Positions 43,159-51,263 of a DNA stretch of 64,000 bases are shown here, piece by piece (position 1 is the stretch's first letter; the number at the start of each line of letters is the position of its first letter). Source of the stretch: Oscillatoria acuminata PCC 6304 (GTDB taxonomy: Bacteria; Cyanobacteriota; Cyanobacteriia; Cyanobacteriales; Laspinemataceae); contig NC_019693.1 of NCBI RefSeq assembly GCF_000317105.1, positions 4,031,227 to 4,095,226 of the forward strand. Direction: 5' to 3'. The notes beneath the pieces were generated by a model. It was given only the letters and a program-made list of their open reading frames with translations, made no database searches and was not told the DNA's origin. Position numbers and translations under genes: made by a program.

Positions 43159-43635
43159 TTAAGATTCCGCTTCATTACTGACAAAGCTATCGGATTCAGG
43201 GTTAGCTGATTCGATCGCCGCTTTTAAAGTATGCCAGCAGAGGTTGGCGCATTTGATGCGAACCGGGAATTGGGCGACCCCTTGCATGACATTGAGCTTG
43301 CGCTGTTCTTTCGGAAATTCTGCCTCGCCTTTCATCATGGTTTGAAAGCGCTGTACCATTTCCAGGGCTTCGTCTGTGGATTTGCCGCGCAACGCTTCGG
43401 CCATCAGGTCAACGGATGCCATCGAGATGGCGCAGCCTTCCCCGTCAAATTTTACCTCTTCAATGCGATCGCCCGCCTCATTCAGCCGCAATGTCAGTTC
43501 GATGGTATCCCCACAGGAAGGGTTATGTCCTCGCTGTCGTCGATGCACCGGATCCGTGACACCCCGATGTTTGGGAGTCTTGTAACGCTCCAGAATGACT
43601 TGCTGGTAGAGGTCGCGCAGATTGCTCAGAGACAT
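43159..43635 (-). CDS. sufU: SufU-type Fe-S cluster assembly scaffold
   Basis: The 158-aa protein has the conserved Cys41-x-Asp43 (NPSCGDTIEL), Cys68 (GEGCAIS) and Cys129 (IKCANLCWH) of the SufU/IscU group. In other bacteria SufU is a zinc-dependent sulfur acceptor for SufS and helps assemble Fe-S clusters. The SLSNLRDLYQQVILERYKTPKHRG start is typical. No sufS or sufBCD gene is near. The gene precedes ycf51 in the same direction. Confidence 0.93.
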   Translation of the reverse strand: MSLSNLRDLYQQVILERYKTPKHRGVTDPVHRRQRGHNPSCGDTIELTLRLNEAGDRIEEVKFDGEGCAISMASVDLMAEALRGKSTDEALEMVQRFQTMMKGEAEFPKEQRKLNVMQGVAQFPVRIKCANLCWHTLKAAIESANPESDSFVSNEAES

Positions 43636-43764
43636 GGTTGGTGGTAAGCCGTGAGAACTTAATTAATCTTTAATTTAGATCCTATCAGCACTAGCACCTT
43701 TTGTCCTGTCCTGAAACATGGGTACAGTCAAGGGAAGACAACCGGGATGCTGAACCACGGGGTT

Positions 43765-43885
43765 ATACCAAATCCGATTGTCAAAAGTCGATTTTCTCTT
43801 GAGCCCGCGCAGGCGGGCTTCGTCTGTGTAGCCCCACCCTTCAGGGTGCGGGTTTTTATAGACTTTAAAAACCGGATTCCGTATT
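43765..43885 (+). repeat. MITE-like repeat, family C copy 3
   Basis: It begins ATACCAAATCCGATTG and ends CTATAAAAACCGG-type right end (TTTAAAAACCGGATTCCGTAT). The core is CGGGCTTCGTCTGTGTAGCCCC plus the CACCCTTCAGGGTGCGGG hairpin. Its right end equals the left end of the family B repeat at 16940, inverted. The remaining part of 43636-44141 shows no gene. Confidence 0.72.
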
Positions 43886-44141
43886 ACTCCGAGGCAGAGA
43901 TTTTCTCAAAAAATTGGGTTATTTATCCTTGGGCTCTTACTGTACGAGTCTTGTCGGTTAGGCAGTAGAGGTGATTTATAAATCCTGATAAAGCTAATAA
44001 CTTTTCTCAGCAACGGATTGAACCACCCCAAATCTAAAAACTGGGGGGATTTTGAACGGGATTGTTTTCAGCGTCTTGAAGGTTCATTTTGTTGAATGAT
44101 GGGTCATCAGTGCTTTGTGATGAGCGATGAACCCTGACCCA

Positions 44142-44588
44142 TTAGGTTAACGGCTGCTGTCGCAAAATCTCTCGGACTTCCATTAAAATTTGTCCTAATT
44201 TATTCTGACCACTGCCATCTTTTCCACATCCCCAATAATAATCAATCGGGGAATTTTCAACGAGTTCCTCATCTCCTGTTCCGAGCAAAATGTCCCGGAT
44301 ATCTTCATGAGTCTGGAATTTTTTGAGGACCGCACGGCGCATGATATCATCTTTGACAGTTTCCCAATCCGGACGGAGGGGACGTCGGCGATCGCGTCCC
44401 ATCTTAGCGGCATCTTTGGGGGTTTTAACCTGTCGAATCTGTTCAACATGGGGAGTTCCGGCAAATTTTTGGGCTTGAAAATAATGTTCGCTAGTCGGCC
44501 ACCATACCCCATCTAACTCAAAGCCATGGTGGGAAAAGTTAGAAAAACATCCGTATTCGTTGCGGGTGCTATAAAAATATAAAGTCAC
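44142..44588 (-). CDS. NADAR domain protein
   Basis: The 148-aa protein matches NADAR (YbiA-like): STRNEYGCFSNFSHHGFELDGVWWPTSEHYFQAQKF, then KMGRDRRRPLRPDWETVKDDIM and DYYWGCGKDGSGQNKLGQILM. The family hydrolyses N-glycosidic bonds in riboflavin intermediates or removes ADP-ribose from guanine in DNA, where it acts as an antitoxin. It is followed upstream by two genes of unknown role in the same direction, a context compatible with defence or ADP-ribosylation metabolism. Confidence 0.92.
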   Translation of the reverse strand: MTLYFYSTRNEYGCFSNFSHHGFELDGVWWPTSEHYFQAQKFAGTPHVEQIRQVKTPKDAAKMGRDRRRPLRPDWETVKDDIMRRAVLKKFQTHEDIRDILLGTGDEELVENSPIDYYWGCGKDGSGQNKLGQILMEVREILRQQPLT

Positions 44589-44607
44589 AATCTATCTCCT
44601 ATCCCTT

Positions 44608-45156
44608 TTAACTCAGGTTTTTTTCGATTAATTCCGTATATTTTTCCAGGGTCGTTGCATAATAACTTAAAAAATCTAGGGCGGGTTGACGAACGACTTT
44701 ATCAAATTTCTCAACTTCGTTCGGCAGGACTTTTAAAGGTTGGGTAACGAGATAGCGACTGGAACTATAATCAATATCTCCCTGTTTTAGCATTTCTTCT
44801 TCTTTAAGTTTTTCAATTAGCAGTTCTCCCAGACCATAGTCTGAGGATTTGACATAAAGCAGAGGCGGATTATCCATACCAAATAATCGCTCGGGTGTCA
44901 ATCCTTCTAAGCCAATTAAAATAACATATTCATCGTAAGAAGACACCCAATTTCCATTAGAAATATAAATTTCGGTTTCTTCATAAACGATAAAATTCCA
45001 TTGATTTTGCCACCAGGGATTTTTGACGAGTTGGGCTTCTAGGGATTCTAAAAAGTCCTGGAGTTCTTTTCTGAGCGTTTGTTCAGCTTTGAGCAGTTCC
45101 TGATAGGTTTCCCAATTTTTGGCTAATAACTTACTTTCGTCTGAGAAAATTTTCAT
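44608..45156 (-). CDS. Protein of unknown function (182 aa), NADAR neighbour
   Basis: The protein is largely helical at both ends, with a central strand-rich stretch (WNFIVYEETEIYISNGNWVSSYDEYVILIGLEG) and no recognised family. It lies 19 bp upstream of the NADAR gene and 3 bp downstream of the PD-(D/E)XK gene in the same direction, so one operon is likely. In other bacteria a small gene of this size often follows PDDEXK_4-type proteins; that is only context. Confidence 0.75.
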   Translation of the reverse strand: MKIFSDESKLLAKNWETYQELLKAEQTLRKELQDFLESLEAQLVKNPWWQNQWNFIVYEETEIYISNGNWVSSYDEYVILIGLEGLTPERLFGMDNPPLLYVKSSDYGLGELLIEKLKEEEMLKQGDIDYSSSRYLVTQPLKVLPNEVEKFDKVVRQPALDFLSYYATTLEKYTELIEKNLS

Positions 45157-45159
45157 AAA

Positions 45160-45843
45160 TCATATCCTTGACACCACCTCGATCCAGTCTACCAAAATAT
45201 GTTTAAGTTTTAGATCATTCAGTTGCGGCACAACTTGGGAAAAGGCGGCAGCGAGTTGCGGATAGGAAAGGTTGTGCCAATGGGACGGGTCTCCACTGAG
45301 GGGCGATCGCCCTTCTGGGGTTAAAAAGATGGCGATTTGCCGTTCTTTGGGGATGCGTTGCGCTGACCCTAACCGCCGCATTTCCATAATTTCTAGGTCC
45401 GCTTGATTGATGCCTTCTCGGTCTAAAATATTATTATCGATCGCCACTAAAAACTCACCCGGTCGATACAGAATCAGATCCAGGCGCAATTGCGGCGCGA
45501 TCGCCGCAGAAAGGAGGCGATAAGGTTGGCTGAAATTCTCCAAAGGAATGCAGTCGCCACAGAGTTTGACAAGCTGTTCTAAAAACAGTGGACCTTGCCC
45601 ATGATTGCCCTCAGCATCCAACAGCCACCCTAACACTGTGGTTTGGGTTGCCTGATTTTTGCTCAGTTGCAGGAGAGAGAATAAATTAAAGTTAGCAACC
45701 TGACCCTGCCTAGACTTCTGATGGAGGTCGGAAAAACTTGACAAAAATGCCGACATCTGAGTTTGGGTTTTCTCTCGTTTTGACTGCCCTAGGGTTTTAA
45801 ATTTACTGAGAAGGGCGCTCATTTTTTGGACTTTAGATGGCAT
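45160..45843 (-). CDS. PD-(D/E)XK (PDDEXK_4-like) family protein, catalytic site altered
   Basis: The 227-aa protein has the family header NLFSLLQLSKNQATQTTVLGWLLDAEGNHGQGPLFLEQLV (usually HSxFLAWLLDPxGxHGxG). Arg-Leu-Asp (APQLRLDLILY) fits the first acidic position. The second half of the active site reads VAIDNNILDREGINQ where active members have IENK. Lys is replaced by Asn and Glu by Asp, so nuclease activity is doubtful. The gene overlaps the histidine kinase by 11 bp and is followed after 3 bp by the 182-aa gene. Confidence 0.78.
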   Translation of the reverse strand: MPSKVQKMSALLSKFKTLGQSKREKTQTQMSAFLSSFSDLHQKSRQGQVANFNLFSLLQLSKNQATQTTVLGWLLDAEGNHGQGPLFLEQLVKLCGDCIPLENFSQPYRLLSAAIAPQLRLDLILYRPGEFLVAIDNNILDREGINQADLEIMEMRRLGSAQRIPKERQIAIFLTPEGRSPLSGDPSHWHNLSYPQLAAAFSQVVPQLNDLKLKHILVDWIEVVSRI

Positions 45844-47767
45844 TTAAAATAGGAACAGAAGGTTGACTGTGCTGAATGGATAAAGGATGAACTAAGGGTT
45901 TAATGGGAAGGGTAATTATAAATTCTGCGCCTCTTCCCGGTTCCGACCCCACCTCAATTTGACCCCCATGTTTTTCGACCACTCGGTAAACAATCGACAA
46001 TCCCAACCCAGTTCCTTTTCCCGGGGGTTTCGTGGTGTAAAATGGGTCAAATATTTTGCTGCGGATGGCCTCATCAATTCCTGGACCATTATCGGCAATT
46101 TTGATTTGAATGCTTCGGTCATTCAACTGGTGGGTTTGAATAATAATTTGGTGAGGGGGCTTCCCAGGCTGAGATTCTTTCTGCGGTTGGCTTTCTAAGG
46201 CATCGATCGCATTGGAAATCAAGTGCATAAACACTTGGTTGAGTTGCGCCGGATAGCACTCAATTGGCTCCAATTCCTCATAGCGGGTAATCACTTCAAC
46301 ATGGGGATGCAGGCGATGATTACAAAGCAACAGGGTACTGTCAATTCCTTCGTGAATATTCACTCGCTTTTTCTCAGATTCGTCCAGGCGAGAAAAGTTA
46401 CGCAGGGAGAGAACAATCTGCCGAATTCGCTCAGAACCCATGCTCATGGAAGAGAGCATTTTGCTTAAGTCGGCGATCACGAATTCTAAATCCACATCTT
46501 CAATGAGTTCCTGAAGTTCCGGGGACGGATTTGTATGCTCTTTTTGATACAAATTAACAATTTCGAGGATGTCTTGGATGTAATGATTGCTATGTTCGAT
46601 ATTGCCAGTAATAAAATTGATGGGATTGTTGATTTCATGAGCAATTCCAGCCACCAATTGTCCCAAGCTGGACATTTTTTCGGTTTGAATAAGCTGGGTT
46701 TGAGCTTGCTGAATTTCCTGGAGTTGTTCTTCTACGCGACTGATCAATTGATTGAGGGAGGTGGCTAATAAACCCGCTTCATCTTCGGTGAGGATGGGGG
46801 CGCGGAGTCGATAGTTGGATTGCTCTGTGGTTCGCAGGGCAACTTGGGTGACCCATTCAATGGGACGGGCGATCGCCCGACTGGTGTAGGAGGCTAACAT
46901 CGCCGCGATCGCCACGGATAAAACCATGCTTAAAGCTGCTATTTTCCATCGCAGGGATTCGGCTTTATTAAACGTTTCTTTGGCCAGATTCTCTTGGGTA
47001 TGGGCTGCATTTAAGGTCTGGTCTAGTTCCTGATAGAGGGCTTCTAATGCCCCTTCTACTTGGAAAATTTGGGCCAAAACCCTCTCTCTTTCCGCCTCGT
47101 TTAGATAAGTGAATCCACCGGAGACCATCGGGGATTTCGAGAGGGGCAATTGAATCAAGTCCTGAGAAGATTGTTCCGCAGTTTCTTGAATTTCCGATAA
47201 ATTTTTCAGGCGGAAGTCATCAATGGTGACTAAACGCCCCTCTGGGGTGTTAACCAACGCTTGTAACTGGGTTAAAAGGTTCTTGACTTCCTGAATTTGG
47301 CTGATAAAGAGGCGGTTTGTTGATTCATTCCACAGGGACTGAGTTGCTTTGGAGGCTAAACCTTGTTGATGCGATCGCGCGGTGACCACCTCATATTGTA
47401 AATGAGTTAGGAGCCTTTGTTGCTCATAGGCATGAACCAGTTGTTGTTTTGCTTGGTCATGATAGCGATCGCCCACTACTAATCCCAGACCCGTTCCCAG
47501 TAATGCGATCGAAATGGTCAAGGCATAACCATATCCGATTTTTTGCTTAATACTTAAGCGGCGAATGTTGGTTTTAAGTTGATCCAGGAGATTTGGAGAG
47601 GATTTCCCGGCACTGCGAATCTGTAATGGATCCACAATGGCTCTCTGTTGTCGGGTCTCTAGGACCTCGTAAGGCTCTTGAAGCTGCATAAATGGGCCTT
47701 CCCTTACTGATAAAGATACTCTGGTCTGAGGACAAGCGGTGTTTTCTCGATGTAAGGATCCCAACAT
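45833..47767 (-). CDS. Membrane sensor histidine kinase
   Basis: The 644-aa protein carries an N-terminal cytoplasmic piece, a membrane helix (IGYGYALTISIALLGTGLGLVVG, about 76-98) and a periplasmic helical domain of about 190 residues. A second membrane helix (about 271-292), a HAMP domain and a coiled coil follow. Then come the H-box LVAGIAHEINNPINFI and the ATPase boxes (LISNAIDALES, DNGPGIDEAIRSKIFDPFYTTKPPGKGTGLGLSIVYRVVEKHGG). The signal is unknown and no response regulator is adjacent. An in-frame ATG at 47689, after AAGGGAAGG, is a good alternative start and would shorten the protein by 26 residues. Confidence 0.92.
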   Translation of the reverse strand: MLGSLHRENTACPQTRVSLSVREGPFMQLQEPYEVLETRQQRAIVDPLQIRSAGKSSPNLLDQLKTNIRRLSIKQKIGYGYALTISIALLGTGLGLVVGDRYHDQAKQQLVHAYEQQRLLTHLQYEVVTARSHQQGLASKATQSLWNESTNRLFISQIQEVKNLLTQLQALVNTPEGRLVTIDDFRLKNLSEIQETAEQSSQDLIQLPLSKSPMVSGGFTYLNEAERERVLAQIFQVEGALEALYQELDQTLNAAHTQENLAKETFNKAESLRWKIAALSMVLSVAIAAMLASYTSRAIARPIEWVTQVALRTTEQSNYRLRAPILTEDEAGLLATSLNQLISRVEEQLQEIQQAQTQLIQTEKMSSLGQLVAGIAHEINNPINFITGNIEHSNHYIQDILEIVNLYQKEHTNPSPELQELIEDVDLEFVIADLSKMLSSMSMGSERIRQIVLSLRNFSRLDESEKKRVNIHEGIDSTLLLCNHRLHPHVEVITRYEELEPIECYPAQLNQVFMHLISNAIDALESQPQKESQPGKPPHQIIIQTHQLNDRSIQIKIADNGPGIDEAIRSKIFDPFYTTKPPGKGTGLGLSIVYRVVEKHGGQIEVGSEPGRGAEFIITLPIKPLVHPLSIQHSQPSVPILNAI

Positions 47768-48270
47768 AACGGGAATGAAGGTTTCCTCCTCAACGATTTG
47801 AACGCTGACTTAGGCGGCGATCAACTGCCAACTCGTTTGAATTCCAGAATGGAACTAGCATCCGTCTTCACAAAAAACTGTGTGAATGCGGTGGGTGGTA
47901 GGTTAGCATTTCTCTACTTTATTAAATTTTTATAAAATTTCCAAGGGTTTTATAATTTTCCGTGATAATACGGAGCCTTTAGGGGCTTGACATTCAGGGC
48001 CACCGGACTGGATATTTAAAGGAATTAATCTGTTCGCCTTGAACAACTATATTTCATTAATTGTAATATTGCAAATATTTAATTTTTATGTAGATGATAA
48101 GTAATCAAAGAGGCTTCTCTCTAAGAATTTAGACTCACTCGTTGATGGGGGGGGAAAGTTGGAGGGGCAGTGGAGTAAACTGAATTAATAGCAATTCAAA
48201 ACTCAACTGCTACTGAACCCAACTCTCCTACTCCTCAATCCCTCCACCTCCTTTATCCCCCCCATAGTTT
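47768..48270. other. Intergenic region between histidine kinase and glpK
   Basis: No gene is seen. Bases 47920-48110 are AT-rich, suitable for two divergent promoters. The leader of glpK has two complementary purine/pyrimidine arms: GATGGGGGGGGAAAG...GGAGGGG (48144-48168) and CCTCCACCTCCTTTATCCCCCCC (about 48241-48263). They could form a long-range stem that ends just before the start codon. Confidence 0.5.
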
Positions 48271-49773
48271 ATGAAAAACCCAACCTCGAATATCATTTTA
48301 GGACTCGACCTGGGGACCACAGGAAATCGAGCCATTTTATTTAATCAAGAAGGTCAATTAATCGCTCAATCTTATCAAGAATTAACGCAATTTTATCCCC
48401 AACCCGGTTGGGTCGAGCATGATCCCCTTGCTATCTGGGACGATACCTACCATTGCATTCAACAAGTTTTACAAAACCGGGGGATTTCGGGGTCTGAAAT
48501 TGCCGCCATCGGGCTAACTGTCCAGCGGGAAACCTGTTTGTTGTGGGATAAAACAACGGGAGAACCCTTACATCCGGCAATTGTCTGGCTCGATCGCCGG
48601 ACTGCACCCCTCTGCCGAGAGTTGACCGAAAAGGGTCACGCTGCTGAGATTCAAAATCGCACGGGATTAGTGTTGGATGCCTATTTTTCCGCCACTAAAC
48701 TCGCTTGGTTATTAAAATGGGTCAAGGACAATCGACCCGAGATTAATCCGCAGAATATTCTCGCTGGAACCATTGATACTTGGATACTTTGGAAACTAAC
48801 CGGGTCCAAGGTTCATGCCACCGATCGCAGTAATGCCAGTCGCACCCTGTTGATGAATTTGGAAACCTTAAATTGGGACCCAATCCTATTAAATTTATTC
48901 GGAATTCCCCAGGAAATTATGCCGGAAATTCGCGACAGTTTCGGCTATTTTGGAGAAACGGACCCGGATATCCTGGGGTTTTCTGTCCCCATCATGGCTA
49001 TTTTAGGCGATCAGCAGGCGGCATTATTCGCCCACGGCTGCGATCGCCCGGGGCTGGTAAAATGTACTTATGGAACCGGCTGTTTTTTAATTGCTCAAAC
49101 GGGTCAGGAATTAGTCCGCTCCCATCATCAACTCCTCTCAACCGTTGCCTGGACTGATGGTAATCAGGTGAATTATGCCTTAGAAGGCGCAATGTTTACC
49201 ACAGGACGTTCGGTGCAGTGGTTGCGAGATGGATTAAACCTGATTGATTCGGCAGGGGAAACCGAGGCGATCGCCCGTTCCGTTCCTGATAGTAATGGGG
49301 CCTATTTCGTCCCCGCCTTGAGTGGACTCGGTGCACCCCATTGGGATATGAGTGCAAGAGGAGCATTTTTTGGACTCACCGCCGGAGTAACCCGAGCACA
49401 TCTGGTTCGCGCTGTTTTAGAGGCAGTCGCCTATCAAGTGAAAGAAGTCGTCGATGCCATCAATCAAGATAGTGACACCCCAGTACAACGGTTAAAAGTC
49501 GATGGCGGCGCTTGCGAAAATGATTTTCTCATGCAATTTCAAGCCGATGTCCTGAACATTCCTCTCGAACGTCCTACAGTCCTTGATGCTACCGCTCAAG
49601 GTGCCGCCTTTGCTGCTGGTTTAGCCGTGGGTTTCTGGACCGATTATTCCACCCTAGTTCAAACTCGCACTCTGGATCGCTGCTTTGAACCCGGAGAAGG
49701 AAAAATGACCACAGCCCCGCATTTTACTCAATGGCAAAAGGCGGTAAGTCGAGCTAAAAATTGGGTAGATTGA
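48271..49773 (+). CDS. glpK: Glycerol kinase
   Basis: The 500-aa FGGY kinase phosphorylates glycerol to sn-glycerol 3-phosphate with ATP. Signatures are LGLDLGTTGNRAILFNQEGQ (phosphate 1), WVEHDPLAIW, QRETCLLWD, TIDTWILWKLTGSK, YGTGCFLIAQTG and VDGGACENDFLMQFQADVLNI. The length is normal. The start ATG has no Shine-Dalgarno motif; the preceding sequence is C-rich, so initiation may be controlled or leader-dependent. No glpF or glpD is in the window. Confidence 0.95.
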   Translation: MKNPTSNIILGLDLGTTGNRAILFNQEGQLIAQSYQELTQFYPQPGWVEHDPLAIWDDTYHCIQQVLQNRGISGSEIAAIGLTVQRETCLLWDKTTGEPLHPAIVWLDRRTAPLCRELTEKGHAAEIQNRTGLVLDAYFSATKLAWLLKWVKDNRPEINPQNILAGTIDTWILWKLTGSKVHATDRSNASRTLLMNLETLNWDPILLNLFGIPQEIMPEIRDSFGYFGETDPDILGFSVPIMAILGDQQAALFAHGCDRPGLVKCTYGTGCFLIAQTGQELVRSHHQLLSTVAWTDGNQVNYALEGAMFTTGRSVQWLRDGLNLIDSAGETEAIARSVPDSNGAYFVPALSGLGAPHWDMSARGAFFGLTAGVTRAHLVRAVLEAVAYQVKEVVDAINQDSDTPVQRLKVDGGACENDFLMQFQADVLNIPLERPTVLDATAQGAAFAAGLAVGFWTDYSTLVQTRTLDRCFEPGEGKMTTAPHFTQWQKAVSRAKNWVD

Positions 49774-50064
49774 GAATAGGATTAAGGGCGATAAGATGGG
49801 GAGATGAAACTTATGTTATGATGATAAATTAGATAAAAACTAAGTAGGAATTAATTGAACTCAGAAGGTTGAAACAGTTTCCCTTCTGACCTAATCCCCC
49901 TGCCCCCCTTCCCCCTTTCCCTAAGTAGGGAAGGGGAAATAAATCTCTTTCTCCCCCTTCCCTCTGAGGGAAGGGGGCTGGGGGGTTAGGTCTCTTTTCA
50001 AAACTGAGATACTCCCCCTAAACCCCCAACCCTGACCCGTTTATTTCTTGCGATCGCCGAAATC
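49774..50064. repeat. C-rich palindromic repeat between glpK and dusA
   Basis: CCTAATCCCCCTGCCCCCCTTCC-type sequence (49889-49912), CCCTAAGTAGGGAAGGGG and CCCTCTGAGGGAAGGGGGCTGG form nested hairpins. The phrase GACCTAACCCCCCAGCCCCC recurs, inverted, at 51170-51190, and a related hairpin lies at 55630-55670. No gene is seen. Confidence 0.7.
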
Positions 50065-51090
50065 ATGAATCTTATCAACACCCAGGTTTTTCCCCTTATT
50101 CAGGAGTCCAAATCAAGCCATTCTGAACCCGGTTTGCCGTTGAGTGTGGCACCGATGATGGATCGGACCGATCGCCATTATCGCTATTTTATGCGCCTGA
50201 TTACCAAGCGCACCTTACTCTATACAGAAATGATTACCACGGCAGCGATTATTCATGGCGATCGCCAAAAATTGTTAGGATTTTCCCCAGAAGAAAAACC
50301 CCTATCCCTGCAACTAGGAGGCGATGATCCCCAGGAACTGGCCGAATGTACGCGCATTGCCGAAGATTTCGGTTATGACGAGATTAATTTGAATGTGGGA
50401 TGTCCCAGTAGTCGCGTTCAAAATGGTAATTTTGGGGCTTGTTTAATGGCTCAACCGGAACGAGTAGCGCGGGGAATAGAAGCGATGCAACGGGTGACAA
50501 AATTGCCGGTAACGGTGAAGCATCGTATTGGCATCGACGCTCGCGATCGCTATGAAGATATGAGAGAATTTGTGAGGATTATCTCAGAATCTGGATGTCG
50601 TCGATTTACCGTACACGCTCGCAAAGCATGGCTTTCGGGTTTAAATCCCAAAGAAAACCGCACGATTCCCCCCCTGCGCTATGAAGATGTTTATCAGTTA
50701 AAACAAGAGTTTCCGGAATTGTGGATTGAAATCAATGGCGGAATCACCACAATGGAACAAGTGCGCGAACATCTCCAACAGGTTGATGCGGTGATGATTG
50801 GCAGGGCGGCTTATGATAATCCTTATTTATTTGCAAGTTGCGATCGGGATATTTTTGGTGAAGAAATTCCGCCCCTTTCTCGGCATCAAGTGGTAGAACA
50901 AATGTTACCTTATATTGACCACTGGTTAGCTCAAGGTTCTAATCTGAATCAAATTAGCCGACATATCCTGCAACTGTTCACGGGACAACCTGGAAGTCGG
51001 GCATGGAAACGACATATTAGCGAAAATGCCTATCTTCCCGGTGCCGGATCTGAGGTCATTCGTGCTGCCTTAGCCAAAGTCCCCCAATAG
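50065..51090 (+). CDS. dusA: tRNA-dihydrouridine synthase DusA
   Basis: The 341-aa FMN enzyme reduces uridine to dihydrouridine at positions 20/20a of tRNA. Signatures are LSVAPMMDRTDRHYRYFMRLI (FMN barrel start), YTEMITTAAIIHGDR, NLNVGCPSSRVQNGNFGACLM with the catalytic Cys, VTVKHRIGID, HARKAWLSGL and EINGGI. The DusA subgroup is marked by HARKAWL and the long C-terminal helix domain. The first ATG is used; the N-terminal 25 residues could be shortened. Confidence 0.94.
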   Translation: MNLINTQVFPLIQESKSSHSEPGLPLSVAPMMDRTDRHYRYFMRLITKRTLLYTEMITTAAIIHGDRQKLLGFSPEEKPLSLQLGGDDPQELAECTRIAEDFGYDEINLNVGCPSSRVQNGNFGACLMAQPERVARGIEAMQRVTKLPVTVKHRIGIDARDRYEDMREFVRIISESGCRRFTVHARKAWLSGLNPKENRTIPPLRYEDVYQLKQEFPELWIEINGGITTMEQVREHLQQVDAVMIGRAAYDNPYLFASCDRDIFGEEIPPLSRHQVVEQMLPYIDHWLAQGSNLNQISRHILQLFTGQPGSRAWKRHISENAYLPGAGSEVIRAALAKVPQ

Positions 51091-51263
51091 CTCTCAATGA
51101 GAATTGAGGGAACGTCATACCAAATCTGGTTGGTAAAAGTCGGTTTTCGGTTTGATGCCGCTTGGCAAAGAGACCTAACCCCCCAGCCCCCTTCCCTAAG
51201 AGGGAAGGGGGAGCAAGACGTATAAATTCCCCTTTGAGACCAAATTGAGATGCTCCCCATTTA

